Source of the DNA: Ideonella paludis
GTDB taxonomy: Bacteria; Pseudomonadota; Gammaproteobacteria; Burkholderiales; Burkholderiaceae_C
Assembly (NCBI RefSeq): GCF_018069865.1
Contig: NZ_JAGQDG010000007.1
Location: forward strand, 186,001 to 250,000
Reading direction: 5' to 3'
Length of the DNA: 64,000 bases
Position 1 is the stretch's first letter, and each line of letters begins with the position of its first letter. Below the pieces are notes generated by a model. That model did not search any database, was not told the DNA's origin, and saw only the letters and a program-made list of their open reading frames with translations. Below, piece by piece: positions 10,878-20,557 of the stretch. The position numbers and the translations under genes are program-made.

Positions 10878-10900
10878 CTTGACGAGGAGTGAGGGCAGGG

Positions 10901-11392
10901 TCAGTCGACCAAACGGATCTCAACCCGGCGGGCATGCTCGGGGGGGCCATTGCCCGCGGTGCTTTCGGGCTTGCGCAGTTGAATGCGTGCGGCATCCACA
11001 CCGGCTGCCTTCAGTGCCTCGCGCACAGCCACGGCCCGCTTCTTGGCCAATTCGGCATTCATGGCGGGGTCACCGCTGGTGTCATGGAAGCCCGACAGGA
11101 CCAGCTTGCGAGCCGGTGCGGCGTCGACTGCGGCCTTCACACTGGCCAGCTCTGCAGCGGCCTCGGCGGGCAGCTCGGAGGCACCCGATGCAAAGTAGAG
11201 CGTGCCGGTCAAGTCGCCACTCAGCGGGCCTTCGAGCAGGGCTTCACCGGGTGCGGCAGCCACCGCCGGGGCGGCATGGCCTTTGAGTTGCCGCAGACCC
11301 AAGCCCCCCAACAGCCCGAAAAGCAGCAAGGTGATCAGGCCCAGGGTCGTCCACACGCCAACGCGCGCGCCATCATCCAGATCGTCCAACAT
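10901..11392 (-). CDS. OmpA-like domain protein with N-terminal membrane anchor
   Basis: A 163-residue protein. Residues 13-35 form one membrane helix (WTTLGLITLLLFGLLGGLGL); a low-complexity linker follows, then an OmpA-like domain from about residue 60 (GTLYFASGASELPAEAAAEL ... NAELAKKRAVAVREAL). The Asp in the GFHDTSGD loop and the Arg in KKRA match residues that bind meso-diaminopimelate in peptidoglycan. It probably tethers the inner membrane to the cell wall. The start has GGAG about 8 bases upstream. It lies 70 bases downstream of the giant adhesin gene on the same strand, which may hint at a role in anchoring it or may be chance. Confidence 0.85.
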   Translation of the reverse strand: MLDDLDDGARVGVWTTLGLITLLLFGLLGGLGLRQLKGHAAPAVAAAPGEALLEGPLSGDLTGTLYFASGASELPAEAAAELASVKAAVDAAPARKLVLSGFHDTSGDPAMNAELAKKRAVAVREALKAAGVDAARIQLRKPESTAGNGPPEHARRVEIRLVD

Positions 11393-11462
11393 CGTTTTCT
11401 CCGCCCAAGAATTAGAAGATGCCAGATTCTAGGTGGTGGCGTCGCCCGCCGTGGCGGAGGGT

Positions 11463-14400
11463 TTAACCCCCCGCAATCAGGTTGCCGCGTTTGAGCAATT
11501 CTTCAATCAACTGTGCATCGGTGGCTTGGGCGTTCAAGTCCAAAGCGCTGCGCAGGTCCACCCCGTTGAGGCTGATGGTTAGGTCTTCTGCTGCGGCGCT
11601 GAACGCACCGTTGGTGAACTGCCCCTTGCTCGACACATGGATCAGCGTGGTGCCGGGTTGGCTGGTGGTGTCGAACTCCAGGTAATTCGCCAAGTTGCCC
11701 ACCGTGCCGTTGGGCCCGAAGGCTTCACCGCTCAGCAGGTCGCGCAGGTCCAGCACATCGCCGCCTTCGGCAAAGTTGAGGGCCGCAAAGTCCATGATCT
11801 GGTCTGTCTCGGGAGCGCCAGTGGCGCCCTTGTCCGTGCCGCGCCAGTAGAAGGTGTCACTGCCATCGTCGCCGCGCAGCACATCATTGCCTGCGCCGCC
11901 GACCAAGGTGTCGTCGCCATTGCCGCCGCGCAGGCCATCAATGCCGGCACCGCCGTCGATATAGTCGTTATCGAAGCTGCCGTACACCAAGTCAACGCCG
12001 GCGCCGCCCTTCACCACATCTTGCCCCCAGCCGCCGTTGGCCACGTTGGCCCAGCCATTGATGGTCTGGCCATCGGTGGCGCTGTTGGCGGTGATGCCGT
12101 TGGCGAAGTTGCCCCAGGAGTCGACCATCTTCCAGTCTTCCTCGGACATCAACACTGTTTGTGCCACATTGGCCGCGGTGACGGCCTGGCCAGTACCCGA
12201 ATGGGCCGAATTGGCTGATGCGCCCAGATCCACCCAGTCCGCGCCATCACCAGCTTGGACCAGGTCATTGCCGCCCAGCGCCACAAAGGCTTGGTCAAAG
12301 GTCGAGGTCTGAACGGTGTCCACGGTGACGCCACCGCCCAGATTACGGTTGATCACGGTTTCATCGGTATCGACCGCGGCGACCAAGGCGTCATTGCCCT
12401 CGCTGCCGGCCACCACCGGGGTGAAAGCCACGCGCATGGGCAAGGGCGGCGAGAGTTGGGACTCAGCGCCTGTCGCACTGTCCACCCAGGCATAGGTGAT
12501 CAGGTGGTTGCCCTCACTGAGCACGCCTACAGGCTTCAAGGTCAGTGCCTTGGCGTCATAGGTGGCGTCCACTTTCAGGCCATCCACATACAGCACCGCC
12601 GTGCAGTTCGCCGGGGCGGTGGGCAGCTTGAAGACGGGTTGGTTGACGCTGGTGAGGTCATCCGAGTCGCTGCCCGCCGTGTCTGAAGAAGCCAGCAAGT
12701 CAGGAGCCATCACAGGCAAGGGTGCTTGGGTGCGGATGTCCACCTTGAGGCTGGTGGAGGCCGGAGACACGTTGCCGGCGGCGTCGGTGACCTTGATGCT
12801 GACTTGGTGCACGCCATCGGTCAGCGCCTGAGTGGCGGTGATCGTGCGGGTGGCGAAGTCAAATGTGGCGGGTGTCTCTACGCCATCCACCCACAGGCTC
12901 ACGCTGTCGGTGGCAGCCACGGTGCCCACGGTAAAGCTGGGCTGGTTATTGGCCGTGATGTTGTCTGTGCTGCTGGTGCCGGTGTCGCTGGCGGTTTGCA
13001 GGTCCAGCGCCGCGGGCGCAGTGGGCGCCGCCGTGTCGATGGTCATGCTCAAGCCGGCCGAGCGTGCAGACTCAATCCCAGCAGCATTGGTGATCGACCA
13101 GGTGATGGTGTGGGCCGTGGCGCTCAAGGCGGTGTTGGGCGTCAGTGTGCCGGCGGCGGCATCATAAGTAGCGGCCACCTTGGTGCCATCCACGTACAGA
13201 TTGGCCACATCGCCGGCCTTGGGCAGTGCCCCCACCACAAAAGCTGGGCGGGTGACATTGGTGAGGTTGTCGGTGGTGCTGGACCCGGAGTCACTGCCGT
13301 CAGCCAGATCGGGCAAGGCCGCGGGCGCTTCCTTGACCGCGTCGATGTCCACCGTCAACGCCGGTGAGGCGGCCGACTTGGCGCCCGCCGCGCTGACATT
13401 GACGATGGCGATGGTGTGTGATCCTTCGCTCAACGCCACGTTAGGCGTCAAGGTCTTGGTGCTGGCGCTGTAGGTGGCCGCGACGACCACGCCGTCCACC
13501 AGCAGGTCGATGCGCCCGCCGGGCAGCGGGTCACCCACCACAAAGCCAGGGCGGGTGTTGCTGGTGATGTTGTCGGTGTTGCTGGTTCCGCTGTCGGCCG
13601 TGGCCAGCAGGTCCGGCGTCACCGTGGGGGCAGCGGGCGTGCTGGTGTCCACGGTGATGCGGTAAGCGCCCGTGGTGCTCACGGCGGTTTCATTGCCAGC
13701 CGAGTCTGTGAGCGAGTAGCTCAGGCTGTGCGGACCATCTGTCAGGGCATTGACAGGTGTCAGCGTGCCGGCGACCTTGTCCCAGACCGAAGCCACCTTG
13801 ACACCGTCCACATACAGATTGGCGGTGCCCACGGCACCCGCCTCGCTGAAATAGCCGTTGGTCAGCGCATAGTTGAACAAGCTGGGCTTGTTATTGGAGG
13901 TGATGCCGTCGGTGGTACTGAGGCCCAAGTCGGTCGCAGCGGTGAGGTTGGAGGACCAGTAGTTCAGGTAGCTGGTGGGCGCGGTGGTGTCGATGACCAA
14001 GCTGAGCGCCGGTGAGCGAGCCGACTCCACGCCAGCGGCATTGGTGACCGAGTAGCTGATGCTGTGCGTGGTGGCGCTGAGCGCGGTGACAGGTGTCAGC
14101 GTGCCGGCAGCGGCGTCATAGGTGGCAGCGACCTTGCTGCCATTGACATACAGGTTGAACACATCACCCGCCTTGGGCAGGGCGCCGACATTGAAGACGG
14201 GCTTGGTGAGGTTGGTGATGTTGTCGGTGTTGCTGCCGCCGGAGTCGCTGGCAGCGGCCAGGTCGATCAGCGCGGGCGTCTCTTTGACAGCATCCACATC
14301 AATCGTCAGCGCAGGTGACGCAGCAGACTGCGCGCCCGCCGCGCTGACATTGACGATGGCGATGGTGTGTGAGCCTTCGCTCAACGCCACGTTAGGCGTC

Positions 14401-17400
14401 AGGGTCTTGGTGCTGGCGCTGTAGGTGGCCGCGACGACCACGCCGTCCACCAGCAGGTCGATGCGCCCGCCGGGAAGCGGGTCACCCACCACAAAGCCAG
14501 GGCGGGTGTTGCTGGTGATGTTGTCGGTGTTGCTGGTGCCGCTGTCGGCCGTGGCCAGCAGGTCCGGCGTCACCGTGGGGGCAGCGGGCGTGCTGGTGTC
14601 CACGGTGATGCGGTAAGCGCCCGTGGTGCTCACGGCGGTTTCATTGCCAGCCGAGTCTGTGAGCGAGTAGCTCAGGCTGTGCGGACCATCTGTCAGGGCA
14701 TTGACAGGTGTCAGCGTGCCGGCGACCTTGTCCCAGACCGAAGCCACCTTGACACCGTCCACATACAGATTGGCGGTGCCCACGGCACCCGCCTCGCTGA
14801 AATAGCCATTGGTCAGCGCATAGTTGAACAAGCTGGGCTTGTTATTGGAGGTGATGCCGTCGGTGGTACTGAGGCCCAAGTCGGTCGCAGCGGTGAGGTT
14901 GGAGGACCAGTAGTTCAGGTAGCTGGTGGGCGCGGTGGTGTCGATGACCAAGCTGAGTGCGGGTGAGCGAGCCGACTCCACGCCAGCGGCATTGGTGACC
15001 GAGTAGCTGATGCTGTGCGTGGTGGCGCTGAGCGCGGTGACAGGTGTCAGCGTACCAGCAGCGGCGTCATAGGTGGCAGCGACCTTGCTGCCATTGACAT
15101 ACAGGTTGAACACATCCCCAGCCTTGGGCAGGGCGCCGACATTGAAGACGGGCTTGGTGAGGTTGGTGATGTTGTCGGTGTTGCTGCCGCCGGAGTCGCT
15201 GGCAGCGGCCAGGTCGATCAGTGCAGGGGTCTCCTTGACAGCATCCACATCAATCGTCAGCGCAGGTGAAGCAGCAGACTGCGCGCCCGCCGCGCTGACA
15301 TTGACGATGGCGATGGTGTGCGAGCCTTCGCTCAACGCCACGTTAGGCGTCAGAGTCTTGGTGCTGGCGCTGTAAGTGGCCGCCACGACCACGCCGTCCA
15401 CCAGCAGGTCGATGCGCCCGCCGGGCAGCGGGTCACCCACCACAAAGCCAGGGCGGGTGTTGCTGGTGATGTTGTCGGTGTTGCTGGTGCCGCTGTCGGC
15501 CGTGGCCAGCAGGTCCGGCGTCACCGTGGGGGCGGCGGGCGTGCTGGTGTCCACGGTGATGCGGTAGGTCTGGGTGCTGACGGTGGTTTCGTTGCCCGCA
15601 GAGTCGGTGCGCGAAAAGCTCAGCGTGTGCGGGCCGTCCGTCAAGGCATTGACAGGCGTCAGGGTGCCCGCGACCTTGTCCCAGACCGCAGCGACCTTGA
15701 CCCCATCCACAAACAAGCTGGCCGTCCCGACCGCGCCGGCCTCACCGAAGTAGGTGCTGGTCAGCGCGTTGTTGAACAGGCTGGGCTTGTTGTTGGAGGT
15801 AATGCCGTCGGTGGTGCTCAGGCCCAAATCCGTGCTGGTGGTCAGCGAGGAGGCAAAGCTGTTCAGGTAGGTGGTGGGTGCGGTGGTGTCGATGACCAAG
15901 CTGAGTGCGGGTGAGCGAGCCGACTCCACGCCAGCGGCATTGGTGACCGAGTAGCTGATGCTGTGCGTGGTGGCGCTGAGCGCGGTGACAGGTGTCAGCG
16001 TACCAGCAGCGGCGTCATAGGTGGCAGCGACCTTGCTGCCATTGACATACAGGTTGAACACATCCCCAGCCTTGGGCAGGGCGCCGACATTGAAGACGGG
16101 CTTGGTGAGGTTGGTGATGTTGTCGGTGTTGCTGCCGCCGGAGTCGCTGGCAGCGGCCAGGTCGATGGCCGTGGTGGGGGCTTCCTTGACGGCATCGATG
16201 TCAATGCTCAATGCCGCGGAGGTGAGTGTGAGTGCCCCCCCTGCGCTGGGCTTGAAGCCATAAGCGATTTGGTGTGCACCTTCCGACAGGGCTGCGTTGG
16301 GCGTCAGGGTCTTCGTGCTGGCGGTGTAGGTGGCGGCCACTTCAAGGCCATCCACCAGCAGCACCACCACGGAGCCGGTGGGCGGCGTCGGGACCGTGAA
16401 GCCGGGTCGCGTGTTCGAGGTGATGTTGTCGGTGTTGCTGGTGCCGGTGTCGGCGGTGGCCAGCATGTCGGGCGCGCCAGCCTGCACGGTGACGCTGACT
16501 TGCGCGGTGCTGGTGCCGCCTTTGCCGTCAGAGAGGGTGTAGCTGAAGCTATCCACGCCCGTGAAGCCCGCCTTGGGCACATAGGTGATGCGACCATCCG
16601 CACCCAAGGTGGCCACGCCATTGCTGGCGGCTCCCACGGCGCTGACGCTCAAGGCGTCGCCCTCTGGATCGGTGTCATTGGCGAGCACAGCAATGGTGAC
16701 GCTGCCGTCCTGGGCGACGGTGGCGCTGTCATTGACAGCCGTGGGCGCGGTGTTGGGGCCGGGCTGCACGGTCAGGGTGACGGTGCCTGTGCTTTCATTG
16801 CCTTGGCCATCGCTGACCACGTAGGTGAAGCTGTCCGTCCCGCTGAAGTTGGCGTTAGCCGTGTAGGTGATGGTCCCGTCCGGGTTTTGCGTCAGGGTGC
16901 CATTGGCAGGATTGCCATAGCGCACGATGCTCAGGTTGTCGCCATCAGGGTCCGAGTCATTGCCCAACAGCAAGGCTGGTGAGCCGGTGACGGGCACCCC
17001 AGCTTGCACGGTGACGCTCTCACCTTGCACAACCGGAGCCTGATTGCCGGTGCCTTGCACGGTCAGGTAGACGGTGCCAACGGTCTCGTTGCCCTGGCCG
17101 TCGCTGACCGTGTAGGTGAAGCTGTCTGCCCCGCTGTAGTTGGCATTGGCCGTGTAGGTCAAAGTGCCATCAGCGTTTTGCAACAGCACGCCATGCGCAG
17201 GCTGGCCATAGCGCAAGATGGTCAGCGCGTCGCCGTCAGGGTCGGAGTCGTTGCTGGTCAAGATAGAGGCGGGGCCGCTGATGGGCACGCCGGCGGTCAC
17301 GCTCAGATACTCGTCGGTCACCACGGGGGCCGCGTTGGCGGCGGCCGCGATCAGCGCGGCTTGTTGCTGGCTGCTGCCGGTCTCAGCCGAACTGCTGGCT

Positions 17401-17597
17401 TGGCTCACGGCTTGGGTGGTTTGGACGGTGGTCGATTCTTCGACGCGCGTGGCCACGGTGGCAGCCTGAGCCATCAAGAACGGCGGCTCGATGGTCAGGC
17501 TGCTCTGCGACGCGCTTCCCAACGACGTCTGCTGGCTCACGGGGTCAACCACCACCTTGACGGCGTTGGCTGTGATCTTGCGGGTGACGGTACTCAT
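11463..17597 (-). CDS. Giant RTX adhesin with cadherin-like and tandem Ig-like modules
   Basis: A 2044-residue surface or secreted protein. After about 80 polar N-terminal residues come three cadherin-like/VCBS-type modules of about 95 residues (NDSDPDGD ... TYTANANYSGADSFTYTVSDGQGN). These are followed by about 13 Ig-like modules of about 100 residues with the recurring signature SDSGGSNTDNITN...P.F.VG. The C-terminal 250 residues hold RTX calcium-binding nonapeptides (GGNGDDTLVGGAGNDVL) and a typical type I secretion tail. There is no Sec signal. The start at 17597 follows GGAGC; an upstream in-frame Met nine codons earlier lacks a ribosome site. The middle modules are nearly identical tandem repeats at DNA level. 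The likely role is calcium-stiffened adhesion or biofilm formation; no type I secretion genes are in this window. Confidence 0.9.
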   Translation of the reverse strand: MSTVTRKITANAVKVVVDPVSQQTSLGSASQSSLTIEPPFLMAQAATVATRVEESTTVQTTQAVSQASSSAETGSSQQQAALIAAAANAAPVVTDEYLSVTAGVPISGPASILTSNDSDPDGDALTILRYGQPAHGVLLQNADGTLTYTANANYSGADSFTYTVSDGQGNETVGTVYLTVQGTGNQAPVVQGESVTVQAGVPVTGSPALLLGNDSDPDGDNLSIVRYGNPANGTLTQNPDGTITYTANANFSGTDSFTYVVSDGQGNESTGTVTLTVQPGPNTAPTAVNDSATVAQDGSVTIAVLANDTDPEGDALSVSAVGAASNGVATLGADGRITYVPKAGFTGVDSFSYTLSDGKGGTSTAQVSVTVQAGAPDMLATADTGTSNTDNITSNTRPGFTVPTPPTGSVVVLLVDGLEVAATYTASTKTLTPNAALSEGAHQIAYGFKPSAGGALTLTSAALSIDIDAVKEAPTTAIDLAAASDSGGSNTDNITNLTKPVFNVGALPKAGDVFNLYVNGSKVAATYDAAAGTLTPVTALSATTHSISYSVTNAAGVESARSPALSLVIDTTAPTTYLNSFASSLTTSTDLGLSTTDGITSNNKPSLFNNALTSTYFGEAGAVGTASLFVDGVKVAAVWDKVAGTLTPVNALTDGPHTLSFSRTDSAGNETTVSTQTYRITVDTSTPAAPTVTPDLLATADSGTSNTDNITSNTRPGFVVGDPLPGGRIDLLVDGVVVAATYSASTKTLTPNVALSEGSHTIAIVNVSAAGAQSAASPALTIDVDAVKETPALIDLAAASDSGGSNTDNITNLTKPVFNVGALPKAGDVFNLYVNGSKVAATYDAAAGTLTPVTALSATTHSISYSVTNAAGVESARSPALSLVIDTTAPTSYLNYWSSNLTAATDLGLSTTDGITSNNKPSLFNYALTNGYFSEAGAVGTANLYVDGVKVASVWDKVAGTLTPVNALTDGPHSLSYSLTDSAGNETAVSTTGAYRITVDTSTPAAPTVTPDLLATADSGTSNTDNITSNTRPGFVVGDPLPGGRIDLLVDGVVVAATYSASTKTLTPNVALSEGSHTIAIVNVSAAGAQSAASPALTIDVDAVKETPALIDLAAASDSGGSNTDNITNLTKPVFNVGALPKAGDVFNLYVNGSKVAATYDAAAGTLTPVTALSATTHSISYSVTNAAGVESARSPALSLVIDTTAPTSYLNYWSSNLTAATDLGLSTTDGITSNNKPSLFNYALTNGYFSEAGAVGTANLYVDGVKVASVWDKVAGTLTPVNALTDGPHSLSYSLTDSAGNETAVSTTGAYRITVDTSTPAAPTVTPDLLATADSGTSNTDNITSNTRPGFVVGDPLPGGRIDLLVDGVVVAATYSASTKTLTPNVALSEGSHTIAIVNVSAAGAKSAASPALTVDIDAVKEAPAALPDLADGSDSGSSTTDNLTNVTRPAFVVGALPKAGDVANLYVDGTKVAATYDAAAGTLTPNTALSATAHTITWSITNAAGIESARSAGLSMTIDTAAPTAPAALDLQTASDTGTSSTDNITANNQPSFTVGTVAATDSVSLWVDGVETPATFDFATRTITATQALTDGVHQVSIKVTDAAGNVSPASTSLKVDIRTQAPLPVMAPDLLASSDTAGSDSDDLTSVNQPVFKLPTAPANCTAVLYVDGLKVDATYDAKALTLKPVGVLSEGNHLITYAWVDSATGAESQLSPPLPMRVAFTPVVAGSEGNDALVAAVDTDETVINRNLGGGVTVDTVQTSTFDQAFVALGGNDLVQAGDGADWVDLGASANSAHSGTGQAVTAANVAQTVLMSEEDWKMVDSWGNFANGITANSATDGQTINGWANVANGGWGQDVVKGGAGVDLVYGSFDNDYIDGGAGIDGLRGGNGDDTLVGGAGNDVLRGDDGSDTFYWRGTDKGATGAPETDQIMDFAALNFAEGGDVLDLRDLLSGEAFGPNGTVGNLANYLEFDTTSQPGTTLIHVSSKGQFTNGAFSAAAEDLTISLNGVDLRSALDLNAQATDAQLIEELLKRGNLIAGG
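13387..16167 (-). repeat. 951-bp tandem repeats inside the adhesin gene
   Basis: Three head-to-tail units, approximately 13387-14337, 14338-15288 and 15289-16167, each encode three Ig-like modules (about 317 residues). The first two units differ at only scattered bases. The third matches except for a diverged stretch at about 15568-15890 covering one module. The exact 951-base period is seen for landmarks such as GTGCTGGCGCTGTA at about 13460, 14411 and 15362. Confidence 0.93.
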
Positions 17598-17690
17598 CTT
17601 TTGCTCCAAGTGGCCCTGAGCCACTCTGTGTCTTGTCGGGGGCGAAGGGCCCGCACAGGCCCTGCTATCGCTGCTTCAGTGTGCGTGGGC

Positions 17691-20504
17691 TCAGCGCTTG
17701 CGAACCACTTCGCAACGGCGAGCGCCGCCCACACCGGGGTCGTTGAACGAGGCGGTGCTGCAGGTCACCTTGCCGGTAAAGATGCCCATGCTGTAGCCCA
17801 CGGTGGGGTTGCCAAAGCGCACAACTTGGGTGCCGGTGAAGCCGCAGCTTGAGCCTTCGCTGGCGCAGGGCGTGATGCTCACCGGGGTGCTGGCGTCACG
17901 CGGGTTGGTGCCGGCGGCCACTTCCTCGCCATCCAAAATGCCGTCCGAGTCGGCATCGACACCGTAACGGTGCTCAGCGCCACGGGCGACCAAGGTGAAG
18001 GTCACCGGGGTGCCTGTAGCAGCATCATTGGTCAGGGCGGTGCGGGTCAGCTTTTCTGCCAAGGTGTTGCCCTGGAAGGAGGTGGTCGATCCGCGAATCA
18101 AGTAGCCCCCCTTTTGAACACCGTTTTGCACCCGACGGAAGATCAAGGAGGCGTGAGGGCTGTTGGCGGCGATGCTGATCATCTGGTTGAGTTGTGTGGT
18201 TTGAGCAGCGGTCATCACACCGGACACCAGCAACTGCGTGCCGACGCCAGCGTGGGTGTCCATGCGCTTCTCGCCACCCAGCAGTCCGCTGGTCGGCCCT
18301 TCCAGTGACAGCAGCTCTGACAGCGCAGCCTGTTGGAAGGTGGTGCCGGTGTTGGCTGTGACCGCCAAGTCCACATGCTCGGCGCCGTCATGCTGGAAGC
18401 CAAAGCCCGAGGTCGAGCCGCCATTGGGGTCCGAAGGCCAGAAGCCGACACGCTTGTAGAGCGGTGCAAAGGCAGGCGGCACAAAGGACTGGCCTTGCAG
18501 GCGGGCGGCACCTTCATTGCGGGGAGCTTGGCCTTGCTGCAGGTGGCACTGCAGGCAGTTCACCCGGCCGGTGCCCTTGCCGCGCAGCTCAACCAATGCG
18601 GTGGAGCTGGTGGCGGTGTAGGTGCGCAAGTCCGGCAAGGTGATGGCCGTCTTGCGGCTGTCGTCCATATTGCGGTTGGGGTTGGGCGGCAAATGGACCG
18701 TGGCGAGGAAGTCCCCAAACTTCTTCATGTCCGCGGCGCTGGGCTGGGCGTCGCCGCTCATCAGGTGGACATAGGTGCCGGCAAATTCAGCCAGCGAGTT
18801 CTTGTCACCCCGCCAGTGCAGGGTCTTGAAGGACATGATGTCCTGGAAGGTTTGGGTGAGCATCGGCCCCTTCATGGGGTGGACCGAGATCGGCGTGCCG
18901 GTGGGCAGGCCGGCGTTGATGTCGATGTCCTTGACTGGAATGAAGGCACCGCGTGGGTCGCCCAAATCCCAGGCGAGGCGGTCGGTCTTGGCGTCGACGT
19001 GGCAGCTTGCGCACGAGGTGTGGCCGGTGCCCGAGAACTTGGTGCTGTAGAGGAAGGGGCGACCGGCCTTGACCACCGCGGGTGTCGGGTCGTAGAAGCC
19101 GACGCGGCCCAGTTCTGTGCGGGTGTTGAGGTCGAGCACCGAGACAGAGCCTGCAAAGCGGTTCAACACATAGGCGCGGCCTCGGCCTTCGTCCAATGCC
19201 AAGCCCGTGGGGCCTTCCCCAACGGCAACTTGCCCGACGCGAGCGCCGGTGTTGCTGATGACGATGACGTTGTCGGAGCCCATGCCGGTGACCCACGCGG
19301 TCTGGCCGTCAGCGCGCCACTTGATGGCGCGGGGGTCGCCGAGTGACAAGCTGCGTTGCGCCACGGGCACGCTGGGCGTTTGATAGGTCAGGTGCGGGTT
19401 CAGGTCCGTCACACTGGCCGCACCTGCTGGCATGAACTGGGCCAGCTTCATCTGCACAAACTTGCCATTCAGGTTGGGCTCGTAGCGAATCTGATTGAGC
19501 GCGTCCGTGCCCACCACGGTGACCTGGCCGGTGGCAGGGTTGACGTCCATCGCCATGTTCAGGTTCATCAGGCGGCTCTTGTAGCCAATCACCGAGTCAT
19601 TCGAGGTGCTGATGATCGCGACGTCGTTGTCCGGCAGCTTCCAGCCGGCCACGCGATTGGAGAGCCTGGAGAGGTCTCCGGTGACCAAGCGGGTCCAGTC
19701 ACCCTTGTTGTCGTCCATCCAGCGGCCAGCATCGTCCTGGCGCACGATCAGGCCCACGGGGTAAGGCTTGACGCCAGCCGGCAGCGGCGGATTGAAGCCG
19801 GTTCCGGCATTGGGCGGAGGGTTTTGGCCTTTCCACGGACCTTCAGGGCGGTTCACCACATTGCGGATCAGCGGGGTTTGTTTGCCTGTGGCGTCCACGG
19901 TGGCGCGGCCATCCAAGGCCGTCGTGCCATTGCCGCTCTCGAAGATCGCTACATAGACCTCGGTGCCATTGGCGTTGACGGCCAAGGCGCGAGGCTCCTC
20001 GCCCGTGATGGCCACTTTGCGCGGGGCTGCCGCCAAGTTGCTCAAGGTGTAGACCAGCACCGCGTTCGCGTCGGAGCAGGTGACGTAGGCTTTGCCGGCA
20101 GCGAACACGACGTCTGCGGGCTCGTTGTCGGTTTTGAGGGTGCCGGTGACTTTGCCTGTCGTCAGGTCGATGATGCTGACGGAGTCAGAAATCTGGTTGA
20201 CCACCCAGACTTCGGTGTTGCTGCGGGCACGCACAGACACCGGGTCCAGGCCCACCGGGATCGTGGTCTTGAGGCGCGGGCTGCCGCTGCTGAGGTCAAA
20301 GACCTCCAGGGCATTGGCCGCCGTGTTCACCACCAACAGCGTGTTGCGGTCGGGGGTCATGTCGACCGGGTGGACTTGCCCAGTCTCGTAGTTCACCACG
20401 CCGGCTTTGGGGCGAGAGTCGGCCAAGCTCGCCGTGCTGACGAGTAGACCAGCACTCAAGAGCGCAGCGCTGAGAAGAACGGGAGCAATGCCGTGGAACT
20501 TCAT
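17691..20504 (-). CDS. Exported beta-propeller protein with two haem c motifs
   Basis: A 937-residue periplasmic or surface protein with a Sec signal peptide (cleavage near residue 29, STASLA/DS). Residues 35-470 are repeats of the YncE/YVTN type (NTLLVVNTAANALEVFDL, VWVVNQISDSVSIIDL, AYVLNRFAGSVSVLDL), which fold as a seven-bladed propeller. Then come two c-type haem motifs, CASCH at about 498-502 and CLQCH at about 650-654, in a region resembling dihaem peroxidase/MauG-like proteins. The C-terminus has a DADSDGILDGEE calcium loop (about 850) and four further cysteines. It probably carries electrons or oxidises a partner outside the cytoplasm. It lies just upstream of the adhesin gene on the same strand, with a 93-base gap. 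No exact function is assigned. Confidence 0.82.
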   Translation of the reverse strand: MKFHGIAPVLLSAALLSAGLLVSTASLADSRPKAGVVNYETGQVHPVDMTPDRNTLLVVNTAANALEVFDLSSGSPRLKTTIPVGLDPVSVRARSNTEVWVVNQISDSVSIIDLTTGKVTGTLKTDNEPADVVFAAGKAYVTCSDANAVLVYTLSNLAAAPRKVAITGEEPRALAVNANGTEVYVAIFESGNGTTALDGRATVDATGKQTPLIRNVVNRPEGPWKGQNPPPNAGTGFNPPLPAGVKPYPVGLIVRQDDAGRWMDDNKGDWTRLVTGDLSRLSNRVAGWKLPDNDVAIISTSNDSVIGYKSRLMNLNMAMDVNPATGQVTVVGTDALNQIRYEPNLNGKFVQMKLAQFMPAGAASVTDLNPHLTYQTPSVPVAQRSLSLGDPRAIKWRADGQTAWVTGMGSDNVIVISNTGARVGQVAVGEGPTGLALDEGRGRAYVLNRFAGSVSVLDLNTRTELGRVGFYDPTPAVVKAGRPFLYSTKFSGTGHTSCASCHVDAKTDRLAWDLGDPRGAFIPVKDIDINAGLPTGTPISVHPMKGPMLTQTFQDIMSFKTLHWRGDKNSLAEFAGTYVHLMSGDAQPSAADMKKFGDFLATVHLPPNPNRNMDDSRKTAITLPDLRTYTATSSTALVELRGKGTGRVNCLQCHLQQGQAPRNEGAARLQGQSFVPPAFAPLYKRVGFWPSDPNGGSTSGFGFQHDGAEHVDLAVTANTGTTFQQAALSELLSLEGPTSGLLGGEKRMDTHAGVGTQLLVSGVMTAAQTTQLNQMISIAANSPHASLIFRRVQNGVQKGGYLIRGSTTSFQGNTLAEKLTRTALTNDAATGTPVTFTLVARGAEHRYGVDADSDGILDGEEVAAGTNPRDASTPVSITPCASEGSSCGFTGTQVVRFGNPTVGYSMGIFTGKVTCSTASFNDPGVGGARRCEVVRKR

Positions 20505-20557
20505 GGTGTATGCCTTCGAGGAGAAGCGGGAGATTTCAAGAATGAGGTGTGTCCGGA

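Noticed and set aside
13387-16167. Regular repeats considered as a CRISPR array
   Set aside because: The repeat unit is 951 bases, is fully coding and has no short spacer pattern or cas genes.
15963-16982. A 339-codon plus-strand frame opposite the adhesin repeats
   Set aside because: It and several shorter frames repeat at the adhesin 951-base period, so they are mirror images of the coding repeats. They have no ribosome site and no recognisable protein features.
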